Origin: an uncultured Bacillota bacterium
GTDB lineage: Bacteria > Bacillota_I > Bacilli_A > Erysipelotrichales > Erysipelotrichaceae
DNA: 11,089 nucleotides
NCBI GenBank assembly: GCA_900321955.1
Contig: ONXX01000029.1
Location: 1 to 11,089 of the forward strand
Direction: 5' to 3'
The notes beneath the pieces were generated by a model. It searched no databases. It worked only from the letters and a program-made list of their open reading frames with translations, and was not told the DNA's origin. Each line of letters opens with the position of its first letter. The stretch's first letter is position 1. Both the position numbers and the translations under genes were made by a program. This document shows positions 1-6,373 of this stretch, one piece after another.

Positions 1-375
1 AAAGAAAAAGGCATGGAGAAACAGTGTGTCTTGATCTCACTGAAATATCCGTTAATCAACTACATTGAAACCAAATATCCTGAAATGGATACCGCTTATC
101 TGACCTTTGCCTCCTTTGGCAATACACAGAACCTGAACTGTGATTATCTTGGTCTGGAAGAAGAAGCGGCAACCGATAATATGTTCAGCGTCATCCATCA
201 GTCCGGCAAGAAGGTCATGGTGTGGACACCGAATGAATTGAGATCTCAGCGCAAATTCCTGATTTCCCAAGCCGACTATATCATCACCGACCAGATTTCG
301 ATGGCCAATGAAACGATCAAAGAATTAAATAAGAGAAAAGACTATGAGGTCATTCTCGACTGGGTCTTCTATTAG
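1..375 (+). CDS. Glycerophosphodiester phosphodiesterase, C-terminal part (5' end outside window)
   Basis: The reading frame is open to the left edge, so the 124 residues seen are the C-terminal end of a longer protein. The family hydrolyses glycerophosphodiesters to glycerol 3-phosphate and an alcohol in a TIM barrel. What is visible fits the last barrel strands: a strand followed by a tyrosine/lysine-rich helix, a D-Y-L-G-L-E-E segment, the K-V-M-V-W-T strand with its tryptophan (family pattern V-x-x-W-T-x-N) at about residues 72-77, and A-D-Y-I-I-T-D near residue 91, which matches the family V-D-G-I-I-T-D motif. The catalytic N-terminal histidines and acidic residues lie outside the window. 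The style resembles the membrane-anchored family members of Firmicutes with an N-terminal multi-pass domain, but that part is not seen. The gap to the next gene is only 14 bases, so they are probably cotranscribed. The family is fairly sure, the membrane subtype is a guess. Confidence 0.8.
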   Translation, partial: KEKGMEKQCVLISLKYPLINYIETKYPEMDTAYLTFASFGNTQNLNCDYLGLEEEAATDNMFSVIHQSGKKVMVWTPNELRSQRKFLISQADYIITDQISMANETIKELNKRKDYEVILDWVFY

Positions 376-380
376 GAGGA
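374..380 (+). promoter_or_regulatory. Ribosome binding site of the purine nucleoside phosphorylase gene
   Basis: AGGAGGA overlaps the TAG stop of the preceding gene and lies 9 bases before the ATG at 390. This fixes the start and suggests translational coupling with the upstream phosphodiesterase gene. Confidence 0.8.
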
Positions 381-389
381 ATAATACAT

Positions 390-1175
390 ATGAATGAAAC
401 TTATCGTGAATGTTTGGAAGCTGCTAACTTTATCTCTCAGCGTCTGGATGCTTCAGGCGCGATCGGCCTGGTACTGGGTTCAGGCTTAGGAGAACTCGGC
501 AATGAGATCGAGAACCCCGTTTCGATCGATTATAAGGACATTCCCAATTTCCCTTCCACATCGGTTCCCGGACACGCCGGCAAACTGATCTGCGGCACCC
601 TCAACGGAACCAAAGTCTTATGCATGCAGGGACGCTTCCACTTCTACGAAGGCTATTCCATGGATATCGTCGCCATGCCGACCAGAGTCATGAAGCTTCT
701 GGGTATCAAAGCTTTGATCCTGACCAATGCGGCCGGCGGCTGCAATAAGACCTTCAAACCGGGCACCCTGATGTTTATCGACGATTTCATCAACTTCGAA
801 ATGGGACCTCGTTTCCCGGATATGACCAAGGCCATCGATCCGGCTTACAACGAGCTGGCCAAGAAGTGTGCGAAGGACTTAGGCATCGAAACAAGAAGCG
901 GTGTCTATATGGGCTTTCGAGGACCGAACTTCGAGACTCCGGCTGAGATCCGCTTTGCCCAGATCATCGGCGCCGATGCTGTCGGCATGTCGACCGTTCC
1001 GGAAATCCTGGCGGCCAGACACTGCGGTTTGCCGGTCATCGGCATCTCCTGCATCACCAACATGGCTGCCGGCATGACCGGTGAAGAGCTCACCCATCAG
1101 GAAGTTCAGGAAACCGCCGATCGGGTCAAAGGTGACTTCAAGACCCTGATCAAGGAAATCATCAAGCGCATGTAA
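390..1175 (+). CDS. punA: Purine nucleoside phosphorylase, trimeric type
   Basis: The enzyme cleaves purine (deoxy)nucleosides with phosphate to the free base and (deoxy)ribose 1-phosphate in cytoplasmic purine salvage. At 261 residues it has the usual length for the trimeric, 6-oxopurine-specific family. Expected active-site blocks are all visible: the phosphate loop G-S-G-L-G with Ser31, G-H-A-G-K with His62, M-Q-G-R-F-H-F-Y-E-G with Arg82 and His84, L-T-N-A-A-G-G at 111-117, Glu182 in N-F-E-T-P, Met200 in V-G-M-S-T-V-P-E, and Asn224 in I-T-N-M-A-A-G. Glu182 and Asn224 correspond to the base-binding Glu201 and Asn243 of the mammalian enzyme, supporting inosine/guanosine preference. The start has a strong Shine-Dalgarno sequence. 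The gene follows the phosphodiesterase gene by 14 bases and is closed by a strong terminator, so it is the last gene of its operon. The Bacillus name for this type is pupG; punA is also widely used. Confidence 0.95.
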   Translation: MNETYRECLEAANFISQRLDASGAIGLVLGSGLGELGNEIENPVSIDYKDIPNFPSTSVPGHAGKLICGTLNGTKVLCMQGRFHFYEGYSMDIVAMPTRVMKLLGIKALILTNAAGGCNKTFKPGTLMFIDDFINFEMGPRFPDMTKAIDPAYNELAKKCAKDLGIETRSGVYMGFRGPNFETPAEIRFAQIIGADAVGMSTVPEILAARHCGLPVIGISCITNMAAGMTGEELTHQEVQETADRVKGDFKTLIKEIIKRM

Positions 1176-1200
1176 AAAAGTGAGTTGATCTCACTTTTTT
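1174..1200 (+). terminator. Bidirectional intrinsic terminator between punA and yitT
   Basis: An uninterrupted 11-bp stem (1174-1184 with 1190-1200) and a 5-base loop TTGAT. The arms start with six A and end with six T, so the hairpin has a U-tract whichever strand is transcribed. It starts inside the punA stop codon and sits 2 bases from the stop of the convergent yitT-like gene, so it probably ends both transcripts. Confidence 0.92.
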
Positions 1201-1202
1201 GA

Positions 1203-2060
1203 TTACATTCGCGGTTCGAAGGTAAAGCCTTCGCCGTTGACATCCTTTGCCTCGGAAATGATGACAAAGGCCTCAGGATCGTATTTGTCGATGATCTGTT
1301 TTACCTGATTGGACTGATCTTCTGAAACCACCGCCAACAACATCTTTTTCTTGTTTCCGGTATAACCGCCTTGCACATCCAGGATCGTCGTTCCCCGATT
1401 CAAAGAAGAATGGATATCGCCGGCGATCTTATCATACTGATCCGATATGATCTCAAAGCGCTTGGCCTGAATGCCGCCGTAAATATTGAGCGACCAGTTT
1501 AAGGTCAGGGTAAGCAGGAAGACCGAAATCAGACCGATCAAAACGGCGTTGAGGCCATAGAGATAAAGGCCGGTCAATACGGTGACCGTGTCGGTAAACA
1601 TGATGGCCGAAGAGATCTTGACATGAAGATACTTCTCCGCCAGCAAGGCAATGACATCGGTACCGCCGGAAGAACCGCCGTTTCGAAACATGATGCCGAT
1701 GGCCAGCCCGCCCAGGATGCCGCCATAGACACTCGCCAGCAAAGGATCGATATCGATGGTATCGGGAAGGACTCTGGTCACAAACAGTAAGGCAAAGGGA
1801 TAGGAGATCGAATAGATCAGGGTATTGGTAAAAAACTCTCTTCCCAGGAAGATACTGCCGATGATAAACAGAAAGGTATTGATGCCGATATTCATGAAGT
1901 CTTCCGAAAACGGCACAAACGGTGCCAGTAAGGACGTGATACCGGCAACACCGCCGGTCAGGATCCTGCCGGGCAAAATAAACATACCCACTGACAGCGC
2001 AAAAATCAGGGTACCTAATTCGATCATCAGGATCTTCTTGATCTTATTTAACATCCGCAT
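1203..2060 (-). CDS. yitT: YitT family integral membrane protein (DUF161 plus DUF2179)
   Basis: A Firmicutes inner-membrane protein of the YitT/DUF161 family with no firmly known substrate. The first two thirds hold five or six hydrophobic helices: about residues 13-48, 57-73, 80-98, 108-126 and 150-190 (counted from the GTG at 2063). Between them is the family signature F-R-N-G-G-S-S-G-G-T-D at about 126-136. The last third, from about 200, is a soluble DUF2179 domain with Q-G-G-Y-T-G-x-x-K-K-M near 231-241 and the D-P-x-A-F-V-I-I-S strand near the end, as in typical members. Three in-frame starts lie close together: GTG at 2063, ATG at 2060 and ATG at 2054. An AGGA core at 2071-2068 sits 7 bases before the 2060 ATG, so I chose that one; 2054 is also possible. 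It is convergent with punA and divergent from mscL. The family call is firm, the function is not. Confidence 0.93.
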   Translation of the reverse strand: MRMLNKIKKILMIELGTLIFALSVGMFILPGRILTGGVAGITSLLAPFVPFSEDFMNIGINTFLFIIGSIFLGREFFTNTLIYSISYPFALLFVTRVLPDTIDIDPLLASVYGGILGGLAIGIMFRNGGSSGGTDVIALLAEKYLHVKISSAIMFTDTVTVLTGLYLYGLNAVLIGLISVFLLTLTLNWSLNIYGGIQAKRFEIISDQYDKIAGDIHSSLNRGTTILDVQGGYTGNKKKMLLAVVSEDQSNQVKQIIDKYDPEAFVIISEAKDVNGEGFTFEPRM

Positions 2061-2103
2061 CACCCTTTCCTGTTTTGATTATTTGAGGCAAAACACAAAA
2101 ATG

Positions 2104-2109
2104 ATTATA
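2104..2109 (-). promoter_or_regulatory. Candidate extended -10 promoter of the yitT-like gene
   Basis: On the minus strand TGGTATAAT gives a perfect -10 hexamer preceded by TG one base upstream, the extended -10 pattern. No good -35 box is seen, which extended -10 promoters tolerate. Transcription would start about 40 bases before the ATG. Confidence 0.6.
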
Positions 2110-2120
2110 CCATATTGGTT

Positions 2121-2126
2121 TATAAT
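2121..2126 (+). promoter_or_regulatory. Candidate -10 box of the mscL promoter
   Basis: A perfect TATAAT lies 30 bases before the mscL ATG. The region where a -35 box should be (about 2098-2103) has no good match. It lies within the footprint that RNA polymerase would need for the divergent yitT promoter. Confidence 0.5.
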
Positions 2127-2155
2127 AGATTCATAAGAAAAGGGGGAATCTCACT

Positions 2156-2560
2156 ATGAAGAAATTCTTAGAAGAATTCAAAGCGTTCGCATTAAAAGGC
2201 AATGTCATGGATATGGCTATCGGTGTTATCGTCGGTGGTGCCTTCTCTTCCATCGTCAATGCCCTGACCGAAAACATCCTCAATCCGATCATCGCCTGCT
2301 TAGGCGGTACCGAAGTCGGTCTGGTCACGCCGTTAGGCAATACCGGACAGGTCATCAACTGGGGTGCTTTCATCACAGCGATCATCAACTTCCTGATCCT
2401 GGCCTTTGTCCTGTTCCTCATCCTTAAGGCTGTCAACAAGATGATGAGCCTCGGCAAGAAGGAAGAAGAACCGGCACCGGAACCGGATCCGGAACCTTCC
2501 GATGAAGTTAAGCTTCTCACAACCATCGCTGACGAATTAAAGAAGCTCAACAAGAAATAA
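2156..2560 (+). CDS. mscL: Large-conductance mechanosensitive channel MscL
   Basis: MscL forms a homopentameric membrane channel that opens under membrane tension and releases solutes during hypo-osmotic shock. The 134-residue length fits. Visible in order: an amphipathic N-terminal helix rich in Lys/Glu/Phe (1-13); the pore helix TM1 starting at G-N-V-M-D-M-A-I-G-V-I-V-G-G-A-F (15-30), whose Gly/Ala/Val pattern is the family signature; a periplasmic-type loop (about 46-68); TM2 (about 70-93); a charged linker with a Pro/Glu repeat P-A-P-E-P-D-P-E-P (106-114); and a short C-terminal helix L-L-T-T-I-A-D-E-L-K-K typical of the cytoplasmic bundle. An AAAGGGG ribosome site precedes the ATG by about 10 bases. 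It has its own promoter and terminator, so it is a single-gene unit. Confidence 0.97.
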   Translation: MKKFLEEFKAFALKGNVMDMAIGVIVGGAFSSIVNALTENILNPIIACLGGTEVGLVTPLGNTGQVINWGAFITAIINFLILAFVLFLILKAVNKMMSLGKKEEEPAPEPDPEPSDEVKLLTTIADELKKLNKK

Positions 2561-2572
2561 GCAATACAAAAC

Positions 2573-2606
2573 AAACCGCAGAATCCAATCAGAAACTGCG
2601 GTTTTT
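2573..2606 (+). terminator. Bidirectional intrinsic terminator between mscL and the serine hydrolase gene
   Basis: A 9-bp stem, AAACCGCAG at 2573-2581 with CTGCGGTTT at 2596-2604, and a 14-base loop, followed on the plus strand by a T-rich stretch from 2602. On the minus strand the stem is followed by TTTGTTTTG, so it can also end the convergent serine hydrolase transcript. Confidence 0.85.
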
Positions 2607-2618
2607 CTTTTGTCTCTT

Positions 2619-3608
2619 TTATTCTATTGCCGGCAACAGAATCCCTTCAATAAACTGAATCCTGTCAAAGATCCTTGGCTTGAAGGTGCCGGTGATCCCC
2701 AGCGAGATCTTTTTCTCTTTGTCGATATAGATGATATTGCCGCTGTCACCGATCGCCGCATAGACTTCCCTGTCATCAAACGGCTTATACCACAAATAAC
2801 CGTAATTCATATTGCCGAATCGTTCGCCCAGCTTCACATGCGGCCTCAACATATCTTCCAGATACTCTTTTGAAATGATCACCTTGTCATCATATATTCC
2901 CTCATTCAGAAGCAGCTCGCCGATGATTGCCATATCTCTTGCCGACATGCACAAACCCCAGCCGGCCGTGACCGCTCCTGTGGGATCACAATACCATTCA
3001 TAGTTTCGCGGATTCCTGTTCATGAAAAAATCAAACTGATCCTCTTTGGAACTATCGCCATGAGAAATTCGCTCAGGCAGTCCAAGAGGCACAAACAGAT
3101 TCCGGTTGGCAAAATCAATGCACTTTTCCTTACATGCCCGTTCGATGATGCCGGCCAGGATCTGAATGCCAAGGGTTACATATCGAAATTCTCCTGTGAT
3201 CCCCTTGCGGCCTCCCAAAGAATCAAGGATCGCAAGTGTCCAGTCCTTTGACGTGCATACCTTTTTCCAGGGCTCGGACTTTCCTTTATAGGGCGCCGTC
3301 ATGGTCAAAAGATGGCGGATCGTCACGTCATAGATGGTCGTCTCGCCCCGTTTTGGCAAATACTCCGGAAAGAATTCCATCACCTTCTGATCAAGGCTTT
3401 GGATCGATCCCTGATCCAGGGCAATTCCTGCCAGCAAAGCCATGATGCCCTTGGTCACCGAATTGACATTCGCCGCATCGTCACCTGAAAAACCGCGCCA
3501 GCAGTCCTCATAGATAAGCTCGCCGTCTTTCATCGCATAGATCTGGGTAATGTTGCTTTCGTTGTCTTTGCCGTCACGAATAAAACTGTGCAGTTCTTCT
3601 TTTTTCAC
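2619..3608 (-). CDS. Beta-lactamase/class C-type SxxK serine hydrolase
   Basis: A member of the beta-lactamase-related (class C/esterase) fold, which includes DD-peptidases, esterases and amide hydrolases; the substrate cannot be told. The nucleophile motif S-V-T-K lies at residues 50-53 (Ser50, Lys53). The second motif is Y143-V-T where many relatives have Y-x-N. The F-x-P-L-G-L block (about 172-177) and the I-x-H-L-L-T-M-T block (about 97-104) are typical of the family. The third box, usually H/K-x-G, is not clear; G-D-S-G-N-I-I-Y-I near the C-terminus occupies its place. There is no signal peptide or membrane segment, so a cytoplasmic location is suggested, unlike the penicillin-binding relatives. 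Translation starts at GTG 3608 behind a strong AGAGGAGGT site (3616-3624). It is a single-gene unit between two terminators/promoters. Confidence 0.88.
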   Translation of the reverse strand: MKKEELHSFIRDGKDNESNITQIYAMKDGELIYEDCWRGFSGDDAANVNSVTKGIMALLAGIALDQGSIQSLDQKVMEFFPEYLPKRGETTIYDVTIRHLLTMTAPYKGKSEPWKKVCTSKDWTLAILDSLGGRKGITGEFRYVTLGIQILAGIIERACKEKCIDFANRNLFVPLGLPERISHGDSSKEDQFDFFMNRNPRNYEWYCDPTGAVTAGWGLCMSARDMAIIGELLLNEGIYDDKVIISKEYLEDMLRPHVKLGERFGNMNYGYLWYKPFDDREVYAAIGDSGNIIYIDKEKKISLGITGTFKPRIFDRIQFIEGILLPAIE

Positions 3609-3652
3609 CGCAAATACCTCCTCTATTACAAGATTCGGACGTCCTTAATCAA

Positions 3653-3681
3653 AGACTAATGTAATTAAAAATTGTTTTCAA
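3653..3681 (-). promoter_or_regulatory. Weak candidate promoter of the serine hydrolase gene
   Basis: On the minus strand TTGAAA (3681-3676) and TAGTCT (3658-3653) are 17 bases apart. The -35 box is good, the -10 box poor. A nearby TTGATT/TGTAAT pair (3652-3647, 3630-3625) has better hexamers but would start transcription inside the ribosome binding site, so I prefer this one. Confidence 0.3.
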
Positions 3682-3725
3682 GAGGAATCATTTTCGATCA
3701 CAAAAGTTTTCTCTTTTTCTTGTTT

Positions 3726-3734
3726 TGTTATAGT
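3726..3734 (+). promoter_or_regulatory. Extended -10 promoter of the small lipoprotein gene
   Basis: TGTTATAGT has the TGn extension and a five-of-six -10 hexamer. It lies 27 bases before the ATG at 3762, giving a short leader of about 20 bases. No clear -35 box. Confidence 0.5.
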
Positions 3735-3761
3735 ATAGAGACTGTTACGAAAGAAGAAAAC

Positions 3762-3941
3762 ATGAAGCATTATCTCAAGAAAATACTGCTGCCGCTGCTG
3801 ATCTTATGCATCCTGTGCGGCTGCACACCAAAGAAAGAAGAAGAACCGAAAGAGGCCAAGATCCCCTTCCAATACGAACACGATCCGCGTGAGAATCCGG
3901 AAGCGATGAAAGACATCATCGAGGATCCCGATGCAGATTAA
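3762..3941 (+). CDS. Small lipoprotein of 59 residues
   Basis: A short secreted lipoprotein of unknown role. The N-terminus is a classical type II signal peptide: positive M-K-H-Y-L-K-K, a leucine/isoleucine-rich core (8-17), then the lipobox L-C-G-C with the lipidated Cys21. The mature part is only 39 residues and strongly charged: a Lys/Glu run, then D-P-R-E-N-P-E-A-M-K-D-I-I-E-D-P-D-A-D. No domain is recognised. An in-frame ATG exists at 3672, but the 30 residues it would add put a second hydrophobic stretch before the signal peptide and precede the promoter; the 3762 start places the signal peptide at the very N-terminus. Only a weak AAAGAAG ribosome site is seen. Its own promoter and terminator argue that it is a real gene rather than chance. 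Confidence 0.75.
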   Translation: MKHYLKKILLPLLILCILCGCTPKKEEEPKEAKIPFQYEHDPRENPEAMKDIIEDPDAD

Positions 3942-3969
3942 ATCCCACCGATCGACAGTGGGATTTTTT
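3940..3969 (+). terminator. Intrinsic terminator of the small lipoprotein gene
   Basis: A 9-bp stem, AAATCCCAC (3940-3948) with GTGGGATTT (3958-3966), a 9-base loop and six T (3964-3969), starting inside the lipoprotein stop codon. On the minus strand it is followed by only TTTAATC, so it may weakly end the convergent peroxiredoxin-like transcript. Confidence 0.9.
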
Positions 3970-3994
3970 AATGTTTGTATTAATCTGATTTTTT

Positions 3995-4543
3995 CTATAA
4001 CATTGCCAGGACTTCATCGACGGTCGGCAGATCGACGATGTTTCTGGCATAGTTGGCATATTCAACGACACCGTCTTCATTGACGATAAACATCGCCGGC
4101 AGCTGCAATTCATTGCCTTCATAATCGCCGTGCACAAAACCGGCTTCTCTGGCCTTGCCGCCCTTTTCCTTGAGCTTGTCCATGACGCCCTCGACCATCT
4201 CCTCTTTGGTGGCGGCTGCCTTAATATCCAATAACTGATAGATCTCCTGTTTCGGATCGCAGATGATGGAGAACGGCAAAACCGTGTTGGTCGCTTCCAG
4301 GTCCCTGCGGATGTGTTCCTGGTCACTCTGCATGACGACAAAGACCTGCGCACCCTTCTGTCTGAATTCATCGTAGCGCTGTGCGATCAGATGAACATCA
4401 TAGCGGCAGACGGTGCAGCCGATATAGCGCAGCACCCAGAAGATCGTCTTTCCTTTTAAGACCTCTTTGGAATTCAAGCCGTCTTCATAGGCCGTGGAAA
4501 ACTCAAATACCGGAAATGTATCACCCTTATTGATTCTTGTCAT
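3995..4543 (-). CDS. Peroxiredoxin-like (AhpC/TSA family) thioredoxin-fold protein
   Basis: A 182-residue cytoplasmic thioredoxin-fold protein, probably a thiol peroxidase or disulfide reductase. An N-terminal extended segment and strand lead to F-W-V-L-R-Y-I-G-C-T-V-C-R-Y at about 35-48. Cys43 occupies the usual peroxidatic position, and Cys46 makes a C-x-x-C pair, unlike the T-x-x-C of standard peroxiredoxins. The helix with L-I-A-Q-R-Y-D-E-F, the strand V-F-V-V, the segment I-I-C-D-P (Cys95) before a helix, and the cis-proline loop L-Q-L-P-A-M-F-I-V (Pro149) all follow the family order. A charged helical insert lies at about 112-133. The ATG at 4543 follows a G-rich site (AGAGGGGGG) and is preferred over an in-frame ATG at 4594, which would lie upstream of the candidate promoter. 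The unrecognised gene at 4625-5278 lies just upstream with no terminator between. Confidence 0.85.
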   Translation of the reverse strand: MTRINKGDTFPVFEFSTAYEDGLNSKEVLKGKTIFWVLRYIGCTVCRYDVHLIAQRYDEFRQKGAQVFVVMQSDQEHIRRDLEATNTVLPFSIICDPKQEIYQLLDIKAAATKEEMVEGVMDKLKEKGGKAREAGFVHGDYEGNELQLPAMFIVNEDGVVEYANYARNIVDLPTVDEVLAML

Positions 4544-4567
4544 TGTGGTATCCCCCCTCTTGGCTTC

Positions 4568-4576
4568 ATTATAACA
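4568..4576 (-). promoter_or_regulatory. Extended -10 promoter of the peroxiredoxin-like gene
   Basis: On the minus strand TGTTATAAT has a perfect -10 hexamer with a TGn extension, 24 bases before the ATG at 4543. It overlaps no upstream coding sequence and suggests transcription independent of the gene at 4625-5278. Confidence 0.6.
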
Positions 4577-4624
4577 AGACCTCTTTTGCGACATTCCGGA
4601 TTCGCTCTTTTGAAGGCTTGCCGT

Positions 4625-5278
4625 CTATTGGATATCCTCTATGCTCAGTGATCTGTCAAAAGACTTCTTCGGATAATCAACGACCGTAAGCTGCTTCGCT
4701 GAGAAGCTGTTTCCATAGAAATAGCCGTCCTCAAAACAATCCATGATCCTGTCCACCTGCTTTTCATCATTGAGCTTTTCTTCAAAATAATTTCGTATTT
4801 CGTCCTCTTCTTCTCCCTCCGGTGCACAGGTGTAATCCACAAAATCGCACAACTCACCACTCGCGCTGTGGTATTCATGAATGTAAACCGCAAGCTCATT
4901 CAGATCTGAAAAAGAGCGTAAGCCTTCTTTGAATTCATTGACCTTTTTCTGCAGACGCTTGAAATAATTGAGCCACCAGCTGTTTTCTTCATTAACTTCC
5001 AGGCTCTCAGTATGCTGAAGAACATTTTTCAGTGTGTAATGATCTAAATCAAGAGCGGATTCCAGATTTTCAAAATAGATCTTTCGCAAAAGATAGTCAC
5101 AGAGTTCTTCTGTTGATCCAAGGGAAAAGAGATCTTCCTTCTTCACCGCAATAAATGCCAGACAGCCGCCTGTTTCAAACTGCCCGACCGGATTGACGGC
5201 AAGAGAGATTTTCTGTTCACCTTTCATCACCTCGATCTTCACATGATCGCTTAAACCGATGCCAGATTCGTAGTCCAT
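4625..5278 (-). CDS. Unrecognised acidic cytoplasmic protein, 217 residues
   Basis: I do not recognise this family. The protein has no signal peptide or membrane segment and is rich in Asp/Glu, with a cluster E-G-E-E-E-D-E at about 154-160. The first 60 residues look like mixed strands (V-K-I-E-V-M, K-I-S-L-A-V, L-A-F-I-A-V). The middle and C-terminal parts look helical, with W-W-L-N-Y-F-K-R-L at about 101-109 and several Tyr/Phe-rich stretches. No catalytic motif is evident. A strong AGGAGGAAAC precedes ATG 5278, so it is certainly translated in style. It lies 81 bases upstream of the peroxiredoxin-like gene in the same direction with no terminator between, so partial cotranscription is possible. 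The third-position GC looks lower than in its neighbours, which may hint at later acquisition, but this is only by eye. Confidence 0.7.
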   Translation of the reverse strand: MDYESGIGLSDHVKIEVMKGEQKISLAVNPVGQFETGGCLAFIAVKKEDLFSLGSTEELCDYLLRKIYFENLESALDLDHYTLKNVLQHTESLEVNEENSWWLNYFKRLQKKVNEFKEGLRSFSDLNELAVYIHEYHSASGELCDFVDYTCAPEGEEEDEIRNYFEEKLNDEKQVDRIMDCFEDGYFYGNSFSAKQLTVVDYPKKSFDRSLSIEDIQ

Positions 5279-5340
5279 GTTTCCTCCTGTCTGTCTATGA
5301 TATGTATACCTTTGTTAACTTGATTCTATCATTTTTCCTT

Positions 5341-5366
5341 AGAAAAAGCCGTCCTGACGGACAGCT
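5341..5366 (-). terminator. Intrinsic terminator of the carboxylesterase-like gene
   Basis: Read on the minus strand: an 8-bp stem AGCTGTCC / GGACGGCT (one G-U pair), tetraloop GTCA, then TTTTTCT. It starts 27 bases after the stop at 5394. Confidence 0.85.
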
Positions 5367-5393
5367 CTTCTTTCAAATATATAAGATATGCTT

Positions 5394-6359
5394 TTACGCA
5401 AAGATCTTTTCGATCCAGCCGCAGCAAAGTCTTGCCCACTCATGAACCTGCGGCAGGTCCATCGCCAGATCGTTGTTGCCGTCGGCCAAAGCCAATCCGT
5501 GGACCCCTTCCGGGAACAAGTGCATTTCAAACGGCACACCCATGGCCGTCAAAGCCTGTCCCAGGGTAAAGGAATTGCGGGGATCATCGGAATTGGTTTG
5601 CCATATGAACATCGGTGGTGTTTTTCTGCTGATGTTGACTTCCGGCGAGAAATAGATCAGCTCTTCTTTGTTGGCAAAGAAAGGATTGCGGATCTGCTCG
5701 GCAAACGGATCGACAAAGAAACCGCCCGGCAGACCGGCAAAGGCAAAAGCACCATAGCCGATCACTGCTCCATCAGGACGGCAGGACATCCGTTCCACCG
5801 GATCGGCGTTGTCCTTATCTCCTTCATCAAAGTGGGTCGCGCAGTTGCCTGACAACATGCCGCCGGCGGAAAAGCCCATACAGATCACTTTGTCGCTGAC
5901 GCCCAGTTCTTTCTTTTTCTCTCTGATCAGACGAATGGTCCGCTGCATGTCATCCATGCAGTCTTTTCTGGAATAGGGCTGCAGGCGATAGGTCAGGATG
6001 GCCGTATTGAAGCCCTGATCGGAAAAGTATTTTGCGACATTGAAGCCTTCGCAGCCTGTCCTGGTCGAGAAACCGCCGCCGCAGGCGACGATGATCGTAC
6101 CGCTGTTTTCCTTGCGGTTCTGGCCCGGCACAAAGATGATCGATGGTTCGATCTGCAAAGGATCGCGGTCGTCAAAATTCGGCGTCTTTCCTTTTGGCCA
6201 AAGCGGCAAAACCTCAAAGCGTTCCACCGCCTTATTCCAGGTCGTCAGGTTGAGTTCACGGTCCATCGTGCCGTCCGCCTTGCGGTGTCTGGCAACGGGT
6301 ATGATGACCGCTTTTTCTTCCACGACCTTTTTTAACTCTTCATAGTTGTTCTGGTACAT
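5394..6359 (-). CDS. Alpha/beta hydrolase, acetylxylan esterase/BD-FAE-like
   Basis: A 321-residue cytoplasmic serine esterase, no signal peptide. The oxyanion-hole block is V-A-C-G-G-G-F at 91-97 (the family more often has H-G-G-G). The nucleophile elbow is G-F-S-A-G-G with Ser164. The likely acid is Asp258 or Asp259 in Q-T-N-S-D-D-P, and the histidine is His287 in E-G-V-H-G-L-A-L. The order and spacing match small carboxylesterases that remove acetyl or feruloyl groups from plant polysaccharide fragments, but also general carboxylesterases. The stretch A-I-L-T-Y-R-L-Q-P-Y-S at 120-130 matches the conserved strand and Y-R-L turn of that group. The start ATG 6359 follows AAGGAG by 6 bases. 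The upstream ABC ATPase gene in the same direction ends with a terminator 38 bases before this start, so this gene is either fed by readthrough or has a promoter I cannot see. Confidence 0.88.
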   Translation of the reverse strand: MYQNNYEELKKVVEEKAVIIPVARHRKADGTMDRELNLTTWNKAVERFEVLPLWPKGKTPNFDDRDPLQIEPSIIFVPGQNRKENSGTIIVACGGGFSTRTGCEGFNVAKYFSDQGFNTAILTYRLQPYSRKDCMDDMQRTIRLIREKKKELGVSDKVICMGFSAGGMLSGNCATHFDEGDKDNADPVERMSCRPDGAVIGYGAFAFAGLPGGFFVDPFAEQIRNPFFANKEELIYFSPEVNISRKTPPMFIWQTNSDDPRNSFTLGQALTAMGVPFEMHLFPEGVHGLALADGNNDLAMDLPQVHEWARLCCGWIEKIFA

Positions 6360-6373
6360 AGAAACTCCTTAAG

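Noticed and set aside
2131..2574. Minus-strand open frame of 147 codons opposite mscL
   Set aside because: It lies fully antisense to mscL, whose family match is clear, and its sequence is low-complexity Ser/Arg/Met-rich without a family pattern.
3625..3652. TTGATT-16-TGTAAT promoter for the serine hydrolase gene (minus strand)
   Set aside because: Transcription would begin at about 3618, inside the ribosome binding site, leaving too little of it in the message.
3672..3761. N-terminal extension of the small lipoprotein from an upstream ATG
   Set aside because: The extension would place the promoter inside the gene and a second hydrophobic stretch before a perfect lipoprotein signal peptide.
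3916..4371. Minus-strand open frame of 151 codons
   Set aside because: Overlaps the peroxiredoxin-like gene in another frame; Arg/Ser-rich with no motif, and it runs across the lipoprotein terminator.
5388..5852. Plus-strand open frame of 154 codons
   Set aside because: Antisense shadow of the esterase gene at 5394-6359, which has catalytic motifs, a ribosome site and a terminator.
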